A stretch of 64,000 nt of DNA from Ardenticatenaceae bacterium (GTDB lineage: Bacteria; Chloroflexota; Anaerolineae; Promineifilales; Promineifilaceae), in NCBI GenBank assembly GCA_020634395.1, contig JACKBU010000008.1, positions 99,543-163,542 of the forward strand. Direction: 5' to 3'. Position numbers and translations under genes: made by a program. Of this stretch, positions 1-7,967 are shown piece after piece. The notes beneath the pieces are model-generated. The model was given only the letters and a program-made list of their open reading frames with translations, was not told the DNA's origin and did no database searches. Position 1 is the first letter of the stretch. Each line of letters starts with the position of its first letter.

Positions 1-1
1 C

Positions 2-1075
2 CTCACCCTGGCCGCCAAACGCGGCGACCCCAAGCTGTACCGCTCGGCACGGCCGTTCGACGAGACCGAACCGCTCGACGCCGCCATCGACCCGCCTGCG
101 CCGCCGCCCCAGGCCACCATCCTGGCCACCGATGGCTCACAAATCATGCCCGACCGCCACGCGGCGTACCTGTACTACCTCATCAACGTCGGCGGGATTG
201 TCTACCACCACGGCGATAGCCCGGGCCACGGCGAGAATCGCCCGCCGGAAACCTTCACCGTGCCGCAGCTGGTCTACCCAGAGACAGAAGATGAACTAGA
301 TAAGTTTAACAGGAGCGGCACGATCAGCATTGAACGCGACTTGCAAGAAATTGATATTCTCAGCCAGCAGGCCTTTTATCATCGAAACGATAGTGAGCTT
401 GTGCTAGCTGTTCTGGATCAACGCTTGCTCTACTGGCCTATTGGCTCAGAAGGGGTCGCTGAGAACGCAGCGGTTACTGCATGGGGGGAAAGCATGACCG
501 ACATCCACCGCACAGGGGCGCTGCTGTGCGGCTACATCGACCGGCCGGGCAGCATTGGCGTGGTGACCCTAATGAAATCGATCACGGCCGTTTCCGACCC
601 CACTTTCAACTGGCGGCTGCTGGGCACGCAAAAAGGCGTCCAGGGCCTTACCGACCGCGACCTGTTCGGCGCACTCTTGGCGCCCAGCCAGCGCAGCAAA
701 GTCTTCGTCTACGTCTCGCCACCCAACAACACCTTCGCCGAGCAAGACCCGGCCAACGAGGTCTGCTTTTTCTACGTGAATCCGGCCAGCAGCGGCCAGC
801 AGATCGCCCGCGTGGATATTCCCCGTTGGGTGGCGGAGGATGAGGGGGCGGTCACGGCCGTGCACGCCCTGATCATCGATCAGTGCCGCCTGCTGGGTGA
901 TTATCCTTATGTATTGGCGCGGGCCGACGAAACGGCCGTGGTCGGCCGGCAGGATGCGTCCGAACTCAATTTTATGATCGACGTGATCATGGAGCGCCAC
1001 GGCCTGCACGCGGCCGTTACCGCCAAGCAGGGCAGCAAAGACATTGCCCGCGGCGGGCGAACGCGGTTTAAGTAG
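2..1075 (+). CDS. nurA: NurA-type DNA repair nuclease (5' end outside window)
   Basis: The frame is open from base 2, so the N-terminus lies upstream of the window. Near residue 42 of the visible part it reads ILATDGSQIMPDRH, the NurA signature in which the Asp of DGS is a metal ligand. Family knowledge: NurA is a 5'-3' exonuclease and ssDNA endonuclease that works with the HerA motor in DNA end resection. The herA gene lies two genes downstream on the same strand, which supports the assignment strongly. The C-terminal part (YPYVLARADETAVV and what follows) fits the conserved end of the nuclease fold. The first methionine inside the window, at 146, is internal to the DGSQI motif region and is not the real start. 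Confidence 0.88.
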   Translation, partial: LTLAAKRGDPKLYRSARPFDETEPLDAAIDPPAPPPQATILATDGSQIMPDRHAAYLYYLINVGGIVYHHGDSPGHGENRPPETFTVPQLVYPETEDELDKFNRSGTISIERDLQEIDILSQQAFYHRNDSELVLAVLDQRLLYWPIGSEGVAENAAVTAWGESMTDIHRTGALLCGYIDRPGSIGVVTLMKSITAVSDPTFNWRLLGTQKGVQGLTDRDLFGALLAPSQRSKVFVYVSPPNNTFAEQDPANEVCFFYVNPASSGQQIARVDIPRWVAEDEGAVTAVHALIIDQCRLLGDYPYVLARADETAVVGRQDASELNFMIDVIMERHGLHAAVTAKQGSKDIARGGRTRFK

Positions 1076-1098
1076 CCCATCGATAATGGAATAAATGC

Positions 1099-1710
1099 AT
1101 GAACAGAATCAACCAAGAATTCGGCCGTGTTTTACGCGCCGCCACCAGCGGCTTTGCTGTGGGCTGCCGCGTGGGACAGTTGCAAAGCCCGGCCTTCGGT
1201 AGCCTGGTCAAGGCCCAGCCGGTAGACGAACGCGAGGCCATTTACGGTCTCATCTACGACATGCACGTCGACGACGATCCGCTGGTGCGGCGGCTGGTGC
1301 TGGCCGAAAACCCGCCGGAATCGGTCATCAACGACCAGCGGGATAACCGCCTGCTGCCCATCGAGATGAGCGTGTTGGCCGTGGGCTACACCCAAAACGG
1401 GGCCATCCGCCACCGCCTGCCGCCCCGCCCGCCGCTCAATCTCGATCCGGTTGAGCTGTGCCTGGAACACGAAGAAGTCACCCGTTTCACCGATAGTCTG
1501 GGCTATCTGCGCCTGATTTTACGCGCCGAAGGCAGCGGCGTGCCGGTGGATCAGCTTCTCGTGGCCCACATCAGTCACGTCCACGCCCTGCGCGGCGGCG
1601 ACACCGAGTGGGCCATGCGCGTCATCACCGAACTGATCGAACTGCTGCGCGCCAACTACGACGTCCTGATCCCCACACTGGAAGCCGTCAGCGACGCGCT
1701 GGCGATTTAA
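1099..1710 (+). CDS. HAS-barrel-like protein between nurA and herA
   Basis: A 203-residue protein 23 bp after nurA. The N-terminal 80 residues (FGRVLRAATSGFAVGCRV, then PAFGSLVKAQ, then IYGLIYDMHVDDDPLVRR) have the strand-and-glycine pattern of the HAS beta-barrel that begins HerA ATPases; the true HerA downstream starts with a comparable segment. The remainder is mostly helical with no catalytic motif I recognise. Inferred role: accessory or adaptor subunit of the NurA-HerA machine. This rests on position and fold resemblance only; it could instead be an unrelated conserved protein. Confidence 0.7.
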   Translation: MNRINQEFGRVLRAATSGFAVGCRVGQLQSPAFGSLVKAQPVDEREAIYGLIYDMHVDDDPLVRRLVLAENPPESVINDQRDNRLLPIEMSVLAVGYTQNGAIRHRLPPRPPLNLDPVELCLEHEEVTRFTDSLGYLRLILRAEGSGVPVDQLLVAHISHVHALRGGDTEWAMRVITELIELLRANYDVLIPTLEAVSDALAI

Positions 1711-1720
1711 GATGTTCTAA

Positions 1721-1791
1721 GGTGTTCAGGTGTTCAAGTGTTCAGGTGGCGTAGAACCTTGAACACCTGAACACTTAAACACCTGAACACC
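1721..1791. repeat. Simple-sequence inverted repeat inside the nurA-herA operon
   Basis: Two 27-nt arms (1721-1747 and 1765-1791) built from GGTGTTCA-type units are complementary with one mismatch and are separated by 17 nt. The RNA would form a long hairpin between the HAS-like gene and herA. There is no following T-run, so an intrinsic terminator is unlikely. Confidence 0.8.
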
Positions 1792-1815
1792 CACACATAC
1801 TTTGCGAGAATCATC

Positions 1816-3525
1816 ATGACGACAAACGAACCCATTGGCTACATTGTCGGCGGCGGCTTAAAAGAGGGCTTTCGCATCCGGCTCACGGTCCCGGCGGACC
1901 AGGTGCAGGAAGGGAGCTTTTTGGTATGCGATAACGGCCGTTACCGCTACTACGGCCTCGTCACCGATTTGCAGCTGGGGGCCACCGACCCCCGCTTCGC
2001 CGACGAAAAAAATGACCGCATGCACCCGGCCATCCAGGCCGCCCTGCTGGGCAAAACCCTTTACACCACCCTGGAAATGTACCCCACGCTGCTGCTCGAT
2101 CGCGGCCCGGAAGACCCGCGCGAAAACCTGGACTGGCAGGATCGCGTGCAGCGCGGCGAGGAAACGCCCGGCCCCAAGCCGGTCAAAACCGTGCCCGCCC
2201 ATCACGCCAGCGTGCGCCCGGCCGATGAAGCCGACGTGGCCCAAATCTTTGGGGAAGAAGGCCCCGGCGTCTTCCACATCGGCAACACCATCGAGCAGGG
2301 GTACAAAGTGTGCCTGGACCTGAACAAATTTGTGAAGCGCAGCAGCGGCATCTTCGGGGCGACGGGCACAGGCAAGAGCTTCCTCACGCGCATGGTGCTG
2401 GCCGGGCTGATGAAAGAGGACGTGGCCGCCGCCCTGGTCTTCGACATGCACAACGAATACGCCTTCGACGACAGCGACACCGACCGCGATGTGCGCGTGC
2501 GCGGCCTGAAATCGCTCTTTGGGCAAAAGGTGCAGGTGGCGGCGCTTGGCGCAGGCGCGCAGGTGCGCGGCCATTCGCCCGATTTTACGCTGGAACTGGC
2601 GCTGAGCGATTTCCAGACCAGCGATATTTTGCTGCTGTCGGAGGCGCTGAATCTGACCGACACGGCCGCCGTCACCCTGAACGCCCTGGAACGCGCCTTC
2701 GGCCACGGGTGGTTTGGCGAGTTTATGAAACTGGAACCGGGCGCGGTGGACGTGGACCCGGAAAGCGGCAAAACCTTCCCCGCCGACAACTCCGTGGCGG
2801 CCTGGGCGCGGCAAAACAACATCCACGAGAAAGCCGCCGAGGCGCTGCATCGCAAATTGCAGCTCATCTACGACCGCAAATACATCACGGCCAATCCCGG
2901 CGGCGATCCGGTGCGATCCATTATTGATAAGCTGGAAAACGGCCGTCACGTCATCCTCGGCTTTGGCGAATACGACAACGACCTGGATTATCTGCTGGTG
3001 TCCAACGTACTGACGCGCAAAATCCGCCAGCAGTGGGTGAAGAAAACTGAGGAACACAAGACGCTGGGCATGGCCGCACCACGGCCGTTGCTCATCGCCA
3101 TCGAAGAAGCCCACAAACTGCTCAATCCGCAGCTGGCCGGGCAGACCGCGTTTGGCATTATCGCCCGCGAACTGCGCAAGTATTTTGTGACGCTGCTGGT
3201 GGTGGATCAACGGCCGTCGGGCATCGACGACGAGATCATGTCGCAGCTGGGCACACGCATCACCGGCTGGCTGGGCGACGAGGACGACATCCGCGCCGTA
3301 CTTACCGGGCTGGCCGGGCGCGACCAACTGCGCGGCATGTTGGCCCGTCTGCAAGAGAAAGAAGAAGTGCTGCTGCTGGGCTGGGGGGTCAAAATGCCCA
3401 TCCCGGTCAAATCGCGCCGCTACGATGAGCGCTTCTACGACGCCATCAAAGGCCGCAGTGAAAACAAGGCAGCCAGCTTCACCACCAAACCTTTAGACGA
3501 CCTCAACGACGACCTGTTTGGATAA
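1816..3525 (+). CDS. herA: HerA-type hexameric DNA translocase/helicase
   Basis: 569 residues. N-terminal HAS barrel (about 1-110: IGYIVGGGLKEGFRIRLTVP), then a RecA-like/FtsK-HerA ATPase core. Walker A is GATGTGKSF near residues 180-188, followed by VFDMHNEYAF; Walker B is LLIAIEEAHKLLNP near 425-435; a Q-rich sensor region LLVVDQRPSGIDDEIMSQLG follows. The C-terminus (MPIPVKSRRYDERF) matches HerA ends. Family knowledge: HerA pumps DNA through a hexameric ring and activates NurA. Co-orientation with nurA supports one transcription unit, although the gap upstream holds a 71-bp inverted repeat that might alter expression of herA relative to nurA. Confidence 0.92.
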   Translation: MTTNEPIGYIVGGGLKEGFRIRLTVPADQVQEGSFLVCDNGRYRYYGLVTDLQLGATDPRFADEKNDRMHPAIQAALLGKTLYTTLEMYPTLLLDRGPEDPRENLDWQDRVQRGEETPGPKPVKTVPAHHASVRPADEADVAQIFGEEGPGVFHIGNTIEQGYKVCLDLNKFVKRSSGIFGATGTGKSFLTRMVLAGLMKEDVAAALVFDMHNEYAFDDSDTDRDVRVRGLKSLFGQKVQVAALGAGAQVRGHSPDFTLELALSDFQTSDILLLSEALNLTDTAAVTLNALERAFGHGWFGEFMKLEPGAVDVDPESGKTFPADNSVAAWARQNNIHEKAAEALHRKLQLIYDRKYITANPGGDPVRSIIDKLENGRHVILGFGEYDNDLDYLLVSNVLTRKIRQQWVKKTEEHKTLGMAAPRPLLIAIEEAHKLLNPQLAGQTAFGIIARELRKYFVTLLVVDQRPSGIDDEIMSQLGTRITGWLGDEDDIRAVLTGLAGRDQLRGMLARLQEKEEVLLLGWGVKMPIPVKSRRYDERFYDAIKGRSENKAASFTTKPLDDLNDDLFG

Positions 3526-3538
3526 GAAGTGAGTAAAT

Positions 3539-4459
3539 ATGACGTTACCTGTTCTTGATTCGGTGGCCGTATTGGGCGCGGGGGCGCTGGGTTCTTTTTA
3601 TGCCAGCCAGTTTTACCAGGCGGGTTTTGCCACGACGTTTGTGGCGCGCGGGGCGCGGTATGAGGCTCTGGCGGAAAACGGCGTGGTGGTGAATGAACGG
3701 CCGTTCCACCTGGCCGTTACCCATCCCGACGACGCTTCCCCGGTAGACCTGGTTGTCGTGGCCTTGAAGCATCATCATCTGCAAGGGGCGCTGCCGGATT
3801 TACGGCCGTTCGTCGGCCCGCACACCCTCGTTCTGTCTGTGATGAATGGCCTGGACAGCGAAGCGATCCTGGGCGAAGCGGTGGGCGCGGAGAAGGTGCT
3901 GTACTGCGTGGCCGTGGGCATTGATGCGGTGCGGGAGGGGAACCGAGTGACGTACAGCGCCCCCGGCAAACTGTTCTTCGGTGAGGCAGATAACACGGCC
4001 GTCAGCCCGTGCGTGCAGCGCGTTCAGGCGGCTCTCGATCGCGCGGGTCTGGTCTACGAGACGCCCGTCGATATGATCCGCATCCTGTGGTGGAAATTTA
4101 TGATCAATGTGGGCATGAATCAGGCCTCGGCGGTGCTGGGCGCGCCGTATGGCGCTTTTCAAAGCCTGCCAGAAGCGCAAGCTGTCATGAAAGCGCTTAT
4201 GGGTGAGGTTATCCAACTGGCACAGCATACGGCCGTCAACCTGACCCACCAGGACGTGGACGACTGGAACCGCGTTCTCCAAACCCTCTCGCCACAAGGC
4301 AAAACCTCCATGCTGCAGGATGTGGAAGCGGGGCGCAAAACGGAAGTGGAAATGTTTGGCGGTAAAGTGGTGGCGTTGGGAAAACAATATGGCATTCCCA
4401 CGCCGGTTAATGAGATCTTTTTGCGGATGATTCAGGTGTTGGAGCAACGGCCGTTTTAG
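3539..4459 (+). CDS. panE: 2-dehydropantoate 2-reductase
   Basis: 306 residues, the usual length for ketopantoate reductase (ApbA/PanE). N-terminal Rossmann motif VLGAGALGSFYA, then LVVVALKHHHLQGAL and the SVMNGLDSEAIL segment with the family NG motif. The C-terminal helical domain carries WWKFMINVGMNQASAVLG, where Lys and Asn bind substrate. Role: NADPH reduction of ketopantoate to pantoate in CoA biosynthesis. It starts 13 bp after herA. Its TAG stop overlaps the stop of the convergent regulator gene by 3 bp at 4456-4459. PanE paralogs acting on other 2-oxo acids exist, so the substrate is probable rather than certain. Confidence 0.87.
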   Translation: MTLPVLDSVAVLGAGALGSFYASQFYQAGFATTFVARGARYEALAENGVVVNERPFHLAVTHPDDASPVDLVVVALKHHHLQGALPDLRPFVGPHTLVLSVMNGLDSEAILGEAVGAEKVLYCVAVGIDAVREGNRVTYSAPGKLFFGEADNTAVSPCVQRVQAALDRAGLVYETPVDMIRILWWKFMINVGMNQASAVLGAPYGAFQSLPEAQAVMKALMGEVIQLAQHTAVNLTHQDVDDWNRVLQTLSPQGKTSMLQDVEAGRKTEVEMFGGKVVALGKQYGIPTPVNEIFLRMIQVLEQRPF

Positions 4460-5964
4460 GCCCGCATCTGCGCCACCACGCGGTTTAAGGCCGATTTGCG
4501 CGCGGCATTCTCCTGTTCGGCATCCAATGTCAGCGGCGGAGCAGCCCGCACCAGGCATTCTTCTGGGGCCAGGGGACAGCGTTCGCATGTTTCATTGATA
4601 ATGACGTGCGGGATGGCCGGATCGGTCACAAAATGGACCGTGCGATCCAGGTCGGGCGTCAGGCGGAAGCCCACCGTCACGCTGCTGTTTACGCCCGGCG
4701 ACAAAACCAGCGAGCGGGCAAAGCCAAAAGCCACGTAGCGATCCTCAGAATTTAAGAACCGGGAAATGTGGACGTCCGGTGGTGGGAAGCGGTCCGTGCT
4801 GCCGACCGACTGGCGTTCGGCCATTTCGCGCAGCAGGCGCAGCGACAGCCAGCGGCGGCAGTAATGCTCGTGCAGGCCCAGGCCGCTGGGCAGGTTTAAC
4901 TGGTTCATGTTCAAATGCTTGATCAGTTTATACTCATTGCCCACCTGGTGATAACGCAAAAAGTGAACGGGAATGCCAAAGTGCTGCGGAATCAATTCGC
5001 TGAACCGGTAGAACAGCATTTCCGGCGTCACGTCATACCCGCTCAGCATATCCATCAGCGGCTGGGGGTTCCACGTCTCCAGGGCAAAAAAGGCTTCCAG
5101 GTCGGCCAGAATGGCGGCGCGGGGGATCATTAAAGCGCCGCCAAAGTAAGCGCCGCGAAAATCGTTTAGCAGTTGGCGGAAGGATTTTACTTCGTCGGGC
5201 GTGGAGGTCTGGGAGCGTTCTTTAAGCTGCAAGTATTGGTAGCCCAACTCGCGGGCCAGCAAAAATTTAATTTGGCGAGGGTAGAGACGGCCGTTTACCA
5301 GCAGCCGCGGCGGCCGTCCCGGCACAAAAACCGACCGGAATGACGACAACCGCTCATCTTCCTCAATCGTCTTGTAGTCCAGTTGATAACCGTACACTTC
5401 GGTTAAGATCTGTTCCAGCGCTTCCTGTGTAACCAATCGCTCCGTTCCAAAGTTATACGCTTTGCCAAAATCGGCCGTAAATGCCAGGGCCGCGTCCTCC
5501 AGGTCCTGAAAATAATTCTCGTGGATTTCCTGATAAGAGCGCAGAGCCGCCCGCAAAAAATCCTCCTCTTTCACGTCATAACGACGAATCATTTCCAGGA
5601 TAGCGTGCAGCAAAGCGCTGGCGCGTTCGGGTTCGCGCGTTAGCAGGTTGACCAGATCGCCGGTTTCCAACCCAAACTCGCCAAAGGGAAATTTTTGCAA
5701 CATGGTGGAAGAAAGGGTCGATTCCAGGTAGGACAACGATGGCCCCAGTTTGATAGAAACCAGGTCGTCGTACTCCTTGCCCAGCGTCTCCGCGATTTTC
5801 ATGATCTTGTCGGCGCGGGGATACTTGCGCCCTTTTTCAATTTCGGTCACGTAGGAGGGCGAAAGGTCGCATTGGGAAGCAAACTCGGAGAGGGTCAGGC
5901 CGTTTTCCGTGCGCGCCTGGCGTACTTTCATGCCAAAAATGATGTTTACCAGATTAGGACTCAT
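4456..5964 (-). CDS. ramB: RamB/ScfR-type transcriptional regulator of acetate metabolism
   Basis: 502 residues from the ATG at 5964, which has AGGA 8 nt upstream; a longer frame to 6081 lacks such a site. N-terminal XRE helix-turn-helix (VRQARTENGLTLSEFASQCD, then LSPSYVTEIEKGRKYPRAD), a central IrrE/DUF955-like region, and a C-terminal DUF2083 part with cysteines in ETCERCPLAPEECLV. Known: RamB of Corynebacterium controls isocitrate lyase and malate synthase, and ScfR-family proteins sense short-chain acyl-CoA. Here the gene is divergent from aceB-aceA, with two inverted repeats in the shared intergenic region, so it very probably regulates the glyoxylate shunt and itself. The HExxH site typical of IrrE peptidases is not seen. 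Confidence 0.87.
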   Translation of the reverse strand: MSPNLVNIIFGMKVRQARTENGLTLSEFASQCDLSPSYVTEIEKGRKYPRADKIMKIAETLGKEYDDLVSIKLGPSLSYLESTLSSTMLQKFPFGEFGLETGDLVNLLTREPERASALLHAILEMIRRYDVKEEDFLRAALRSYQEIHENYFQDLEDAALAFTADFGKAYNFGTERLVTQEALEQILTEVYGYQLDYKTIEEDERLSSFRSVFVPGRPPRLLVNGRLYPRQIKFLLARELGYQYLQLKERSQTSTPDEVKSFRQLLNDFRGAYFGGALMIPRAAILADLEAFFALETWNPQPLMDMLSGYDVTPEMLFYRFSELIPQHFGIPVHFLRYHQVGNEYKLIKHLNMNQLNLPSGLGLHEHYCRRWLSLRLLREMAERQSVGSTDRFPPPDVHISRFLNSEDRYVAFGFARSLVLSPGVNSSVTVGFRLTPDLDRTVHFVTDPAIPHVIINETCERCPLAPEECLVRAAPPLTLDAEQENAARKSALNRVVAQMRA

Positions 5965-6049
5965 GTGATTTTCCTGTTGTCCGATGAGGACCATAAACTG
6001 CTGCTTCCAGCGGGAGGCGATTTTGCCTGTTGCCTGTTCGCCACTTTCA

Positions 6050-6061
6050 GCGAACTTTCGC
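6050..6061. promoter_or_regulatory. Candidate RamB operator, distal site
   Basis: GCGAACTTTCGC: 5-bp arms GCGAA/TTCGC around CT. It lies about 27 bp upstream of the aceB -35 box and shares its arms with the second site at 6127-6144. It resembles the AACTTTGCAAA-type RamB box known from Corynebacterium. Confidence 0.6.
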
Positions 6062-6087
6062 GGAAAGGCGCATTTTATCACAAAGGG

Positions 6088-6115
6088 TTGACAAGAAGAT
6101 TTTCCCGATTATACT
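6088..6115 (+). promoter_or_regulatory. Sigma-70-type promoter of aceB
   Basis: TTGACA (6088-6093), a 16-bp spacer, then TATACT (6110-6115). The predicted start is near 6122, about 113 nt upstream of the aceB ATG. Confidence 0.75.
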
Positions 6116-6126
6116 AGATTTCACAA

Positions 6127-6144
6127 TTAGCGAAAATTCGCTAA
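6127..6144. promoter_or_regulatory. Candidate RamB operator, promoter-proximal site
   Basis: TTAGCGAAAATTCGCTAA, a perfect inverted repeat with 8-bp arms and a 2-nt centre. It lies just downstream of the -10 box, a typical repressor position. Its core GCGAA-N2-TTCGC is the same as at 6050-6061. Confidence 0.7.
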
Positions 6145-6234
6145 AAGGGATTTTACACTATTTGGAGCCGTTTTGCTACTGGAAACCAGAAGTCGCACGG
6201 GAGCTGCCACCAGCAAAGCAAGGAGAAATTGTTC

Positions 6235-7824
6235 ATGCAGTTAGAAGAGTTGACCATTACCGGTACAGTACCCTCTGAGTTTTCTGAGATTCTGACCCCC
6301 GAAGCCCTGGCCCTGGTCTATAAATTGGAACGGGCCTTCGGCGACCGCCGCCGCGAACTGCTGCAGCGGCGCGAGGAGCGGCAGGCCGCCATTGATGCCG
6401 GCGACTTCCCTGATTTCTTGCCGGAAACCGTAGAAATTCGCCAGAGCGATTGGACGGTAGCGCCTATTCCGGCCGACCTGCAAGATCGGCGCGTGGAAAT
6501 CACCGGTCCGGTTGACCGCAAAATGATCATCAACGCGCTTAACTCGGGGGCCAATGTTTTTATGGCCGATTTTGAAGATTCGCATTCGCCTACCTGGCAG
6601 GCCACCGTGGAGGGGCAAATTAACCTGCGCGACGCCGTGCGCGGCACAATCACCTACACAGACCCGAACAGCGGCAAGTTTTACCAGTTGAACGAAAAAA
6701 CGGCCGTGCTCATGGTCCGGCCCCGTGGCTGGCATTTGGAAGAAAAACACGTGCTGATGAACGGCCGTGCCATCTCCGCCTCCCTGTTCGATTTTGGCCT
6801 CTACTTCTACCACAACGTCCACACCCTGCTGGATAAAGGCACCGGCCCCTACTTCTACCTGCCCAAACTGGAAAGCCACCTGGAAGCCCGCCTCTGGAAC
6901 GACGTCTTCAACATGGCCCAAGACGAACTGGGCATTCCGCGCGGCACCATCCGCGCCACCGTGCTCATCGAAAACATCATGGTTACCTTTGAGATGGACG
7001 AGATTTTGTGGGAGCTGCGCGAGCATTCCGCCGGATTGAACTGCGGGCGCTGGGACTACATCTTCAGCATCATCCGCAAATTCCGCCATTATCCCAGTTT
7101 CGTCATGCCCGACCGCGCCCAGGTCACCATGACCACCCACATGATGCACTCCTACTCCCTGCTGACGATCAAGACCTGCCACCGGCGCGGCATCCACGCC
7201 ATGGGCGGCATGGCGGCGCAAATTCCCATCAAAAGTGATCCCGAAGCCAACGAAAAAGCGCTGGCTAAAGTACGCGCCGACAAAGTGCGCGAGGCCAAAG
7301 ACGGCCACGACGGCACCTGGGTGGCCCATCCCGGCCTGGTACAAATTGCCAAAGAGGAGTTTGACCGCTACATGCCCACGCCCAACCAGATTTTCCGCAA
7401 ACGGGAAGATGTGCAGGTGACCACGGCCGATTTGCTGACCGTGCCCCAGGGAACCATCACCGAGGAAGGGCTGCGCACCAACATTGACGTGGGCATTCTG
7501 TACATGGCGGCCTGGCTGGATGGCAACGGCTGCGTGCCCATTTACAACCTGATGGAAGACGCGGCCACGGCTGAAATTTCGCGCTCGCAGCTGTGGCAGT
7601 GGGTAAACAACGACAATGCGGTGCTGACAGACGGCCGTTCCGTCAACAAAGACCTCTACCGCGAAATCGCCCCCAAAGTGCTGGCCGACATCAAAGCCCG
7701 CGTCGGCGAAGAAGCCTACGCGCACGGCAAGTATGAATTGGCCGCCGAACTGTTCGAGAAGCTCATCACCGACGACCACTTCACCGATTTTCTCACGTTA
7801 ACCGCTTATGATTATTTGAATTGA
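6235..7824 (+). CDS. aceB: Malate synthase A
   Basis: 529 residues from the ATG at 6235, with AGGAG at 6221-6225 and a 9-nt spacing; an in-frame TTG at 6229 is too close to that site. Malate synthase features run throughout: ITGPVDRKMIINALNSGA, MADFEDSHSPTW, VLMVRPRGWHLEEKHV, then RATVLIENIMVTFEMDEIL and NCGRWDYIFS. Length fits the A isoform (about 530). Reaction: glyoxylate plus acetyl-CoA to malate in the cytoplasm. It is followed by aceA on the same strand, completing the glyoxylate bypass, and is preceded by the promoter and operator sites described here. Confidence 0.96.
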   Translation: MQLEELTITGTVPSEFSEILTPEALALVYKLERAFGDRRRELLQRREERQAAIDAGDFPDFLPETVEIRQSDWTVAPIPADLQDRRVEITGPVDRKMIINALNSGANVFMADFEDSHSPTWQATVEGQINLRDAVRGTITYTDPNSGKFYQLNEKTAVLMVRPRGWHLEEKHVLMNGRAISASLFDFGLYFYHNVHTLLDKGTGPYFYLPKLESHLEARLWNDVFNMAQDELGIPRGTIRATVLIENIMVTFEMDEILWELREHSAGLNCGRWDYIFSIIRKFRHYPSFVMPDRAQVTMTTHMMHSYSLLTIKTCHRRGIHAMGGMAAQIPIKSDPEANEKALAKVRADKVREAKDGHDGTWVAHPGLVQIAKEEFDRYMPTPNQIFRKREDVQVTTADLLTVPQGTITEEGLRTNIDVGILYMAAWLDGNGCVPIYNLMEDAATAEISRSQLWQWVNNDNAVLTDGRSVNKDLYREIAPKVLADIKARVGEEAYAHGKYELAAELFEKLITDDHFTDFLTLTAYDYLN

Positions 7825-7825
7825 A

Positions 7826-7925
7826 AGATAGAGACAGAGATAGAGATAGAGATAGAGATAGAGATAGAGATAGAAGTAAAGAGTACAACTCTACACTCTA
7901 CACTCTACACTCCACACTCTACATT
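7826..7925. repeat. Microsatellite-like GATAGA and CTCTACA tracts between aceB and aceA
   Basis: About eight GATAGA-type hexamers (7828-7875) are followed by repeated CTACACT units (7890-7922). Purine-rich and pyrimidine-rich halves could pair in part, giving a weak hairpin between two co-transcribed genes. No T-run follows it. Confidence 0.7.
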
Positions 7926-7967
7926 TGGGAGCCCTGTTTTTAATTTTAATTTTTGGAGGAGTGAACC

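Noticed and set aside
1858..3354. 498-residue open frame antisense to herA
   Set aside because: Composition artefact of a GC-rich gene; no ribosome binding site and no domain resemblance.
6241..7779. 512-residue open frame antisense to aceB
   Set aside because: Shadow of malate synthase, with low-information His/Val-rich translation.
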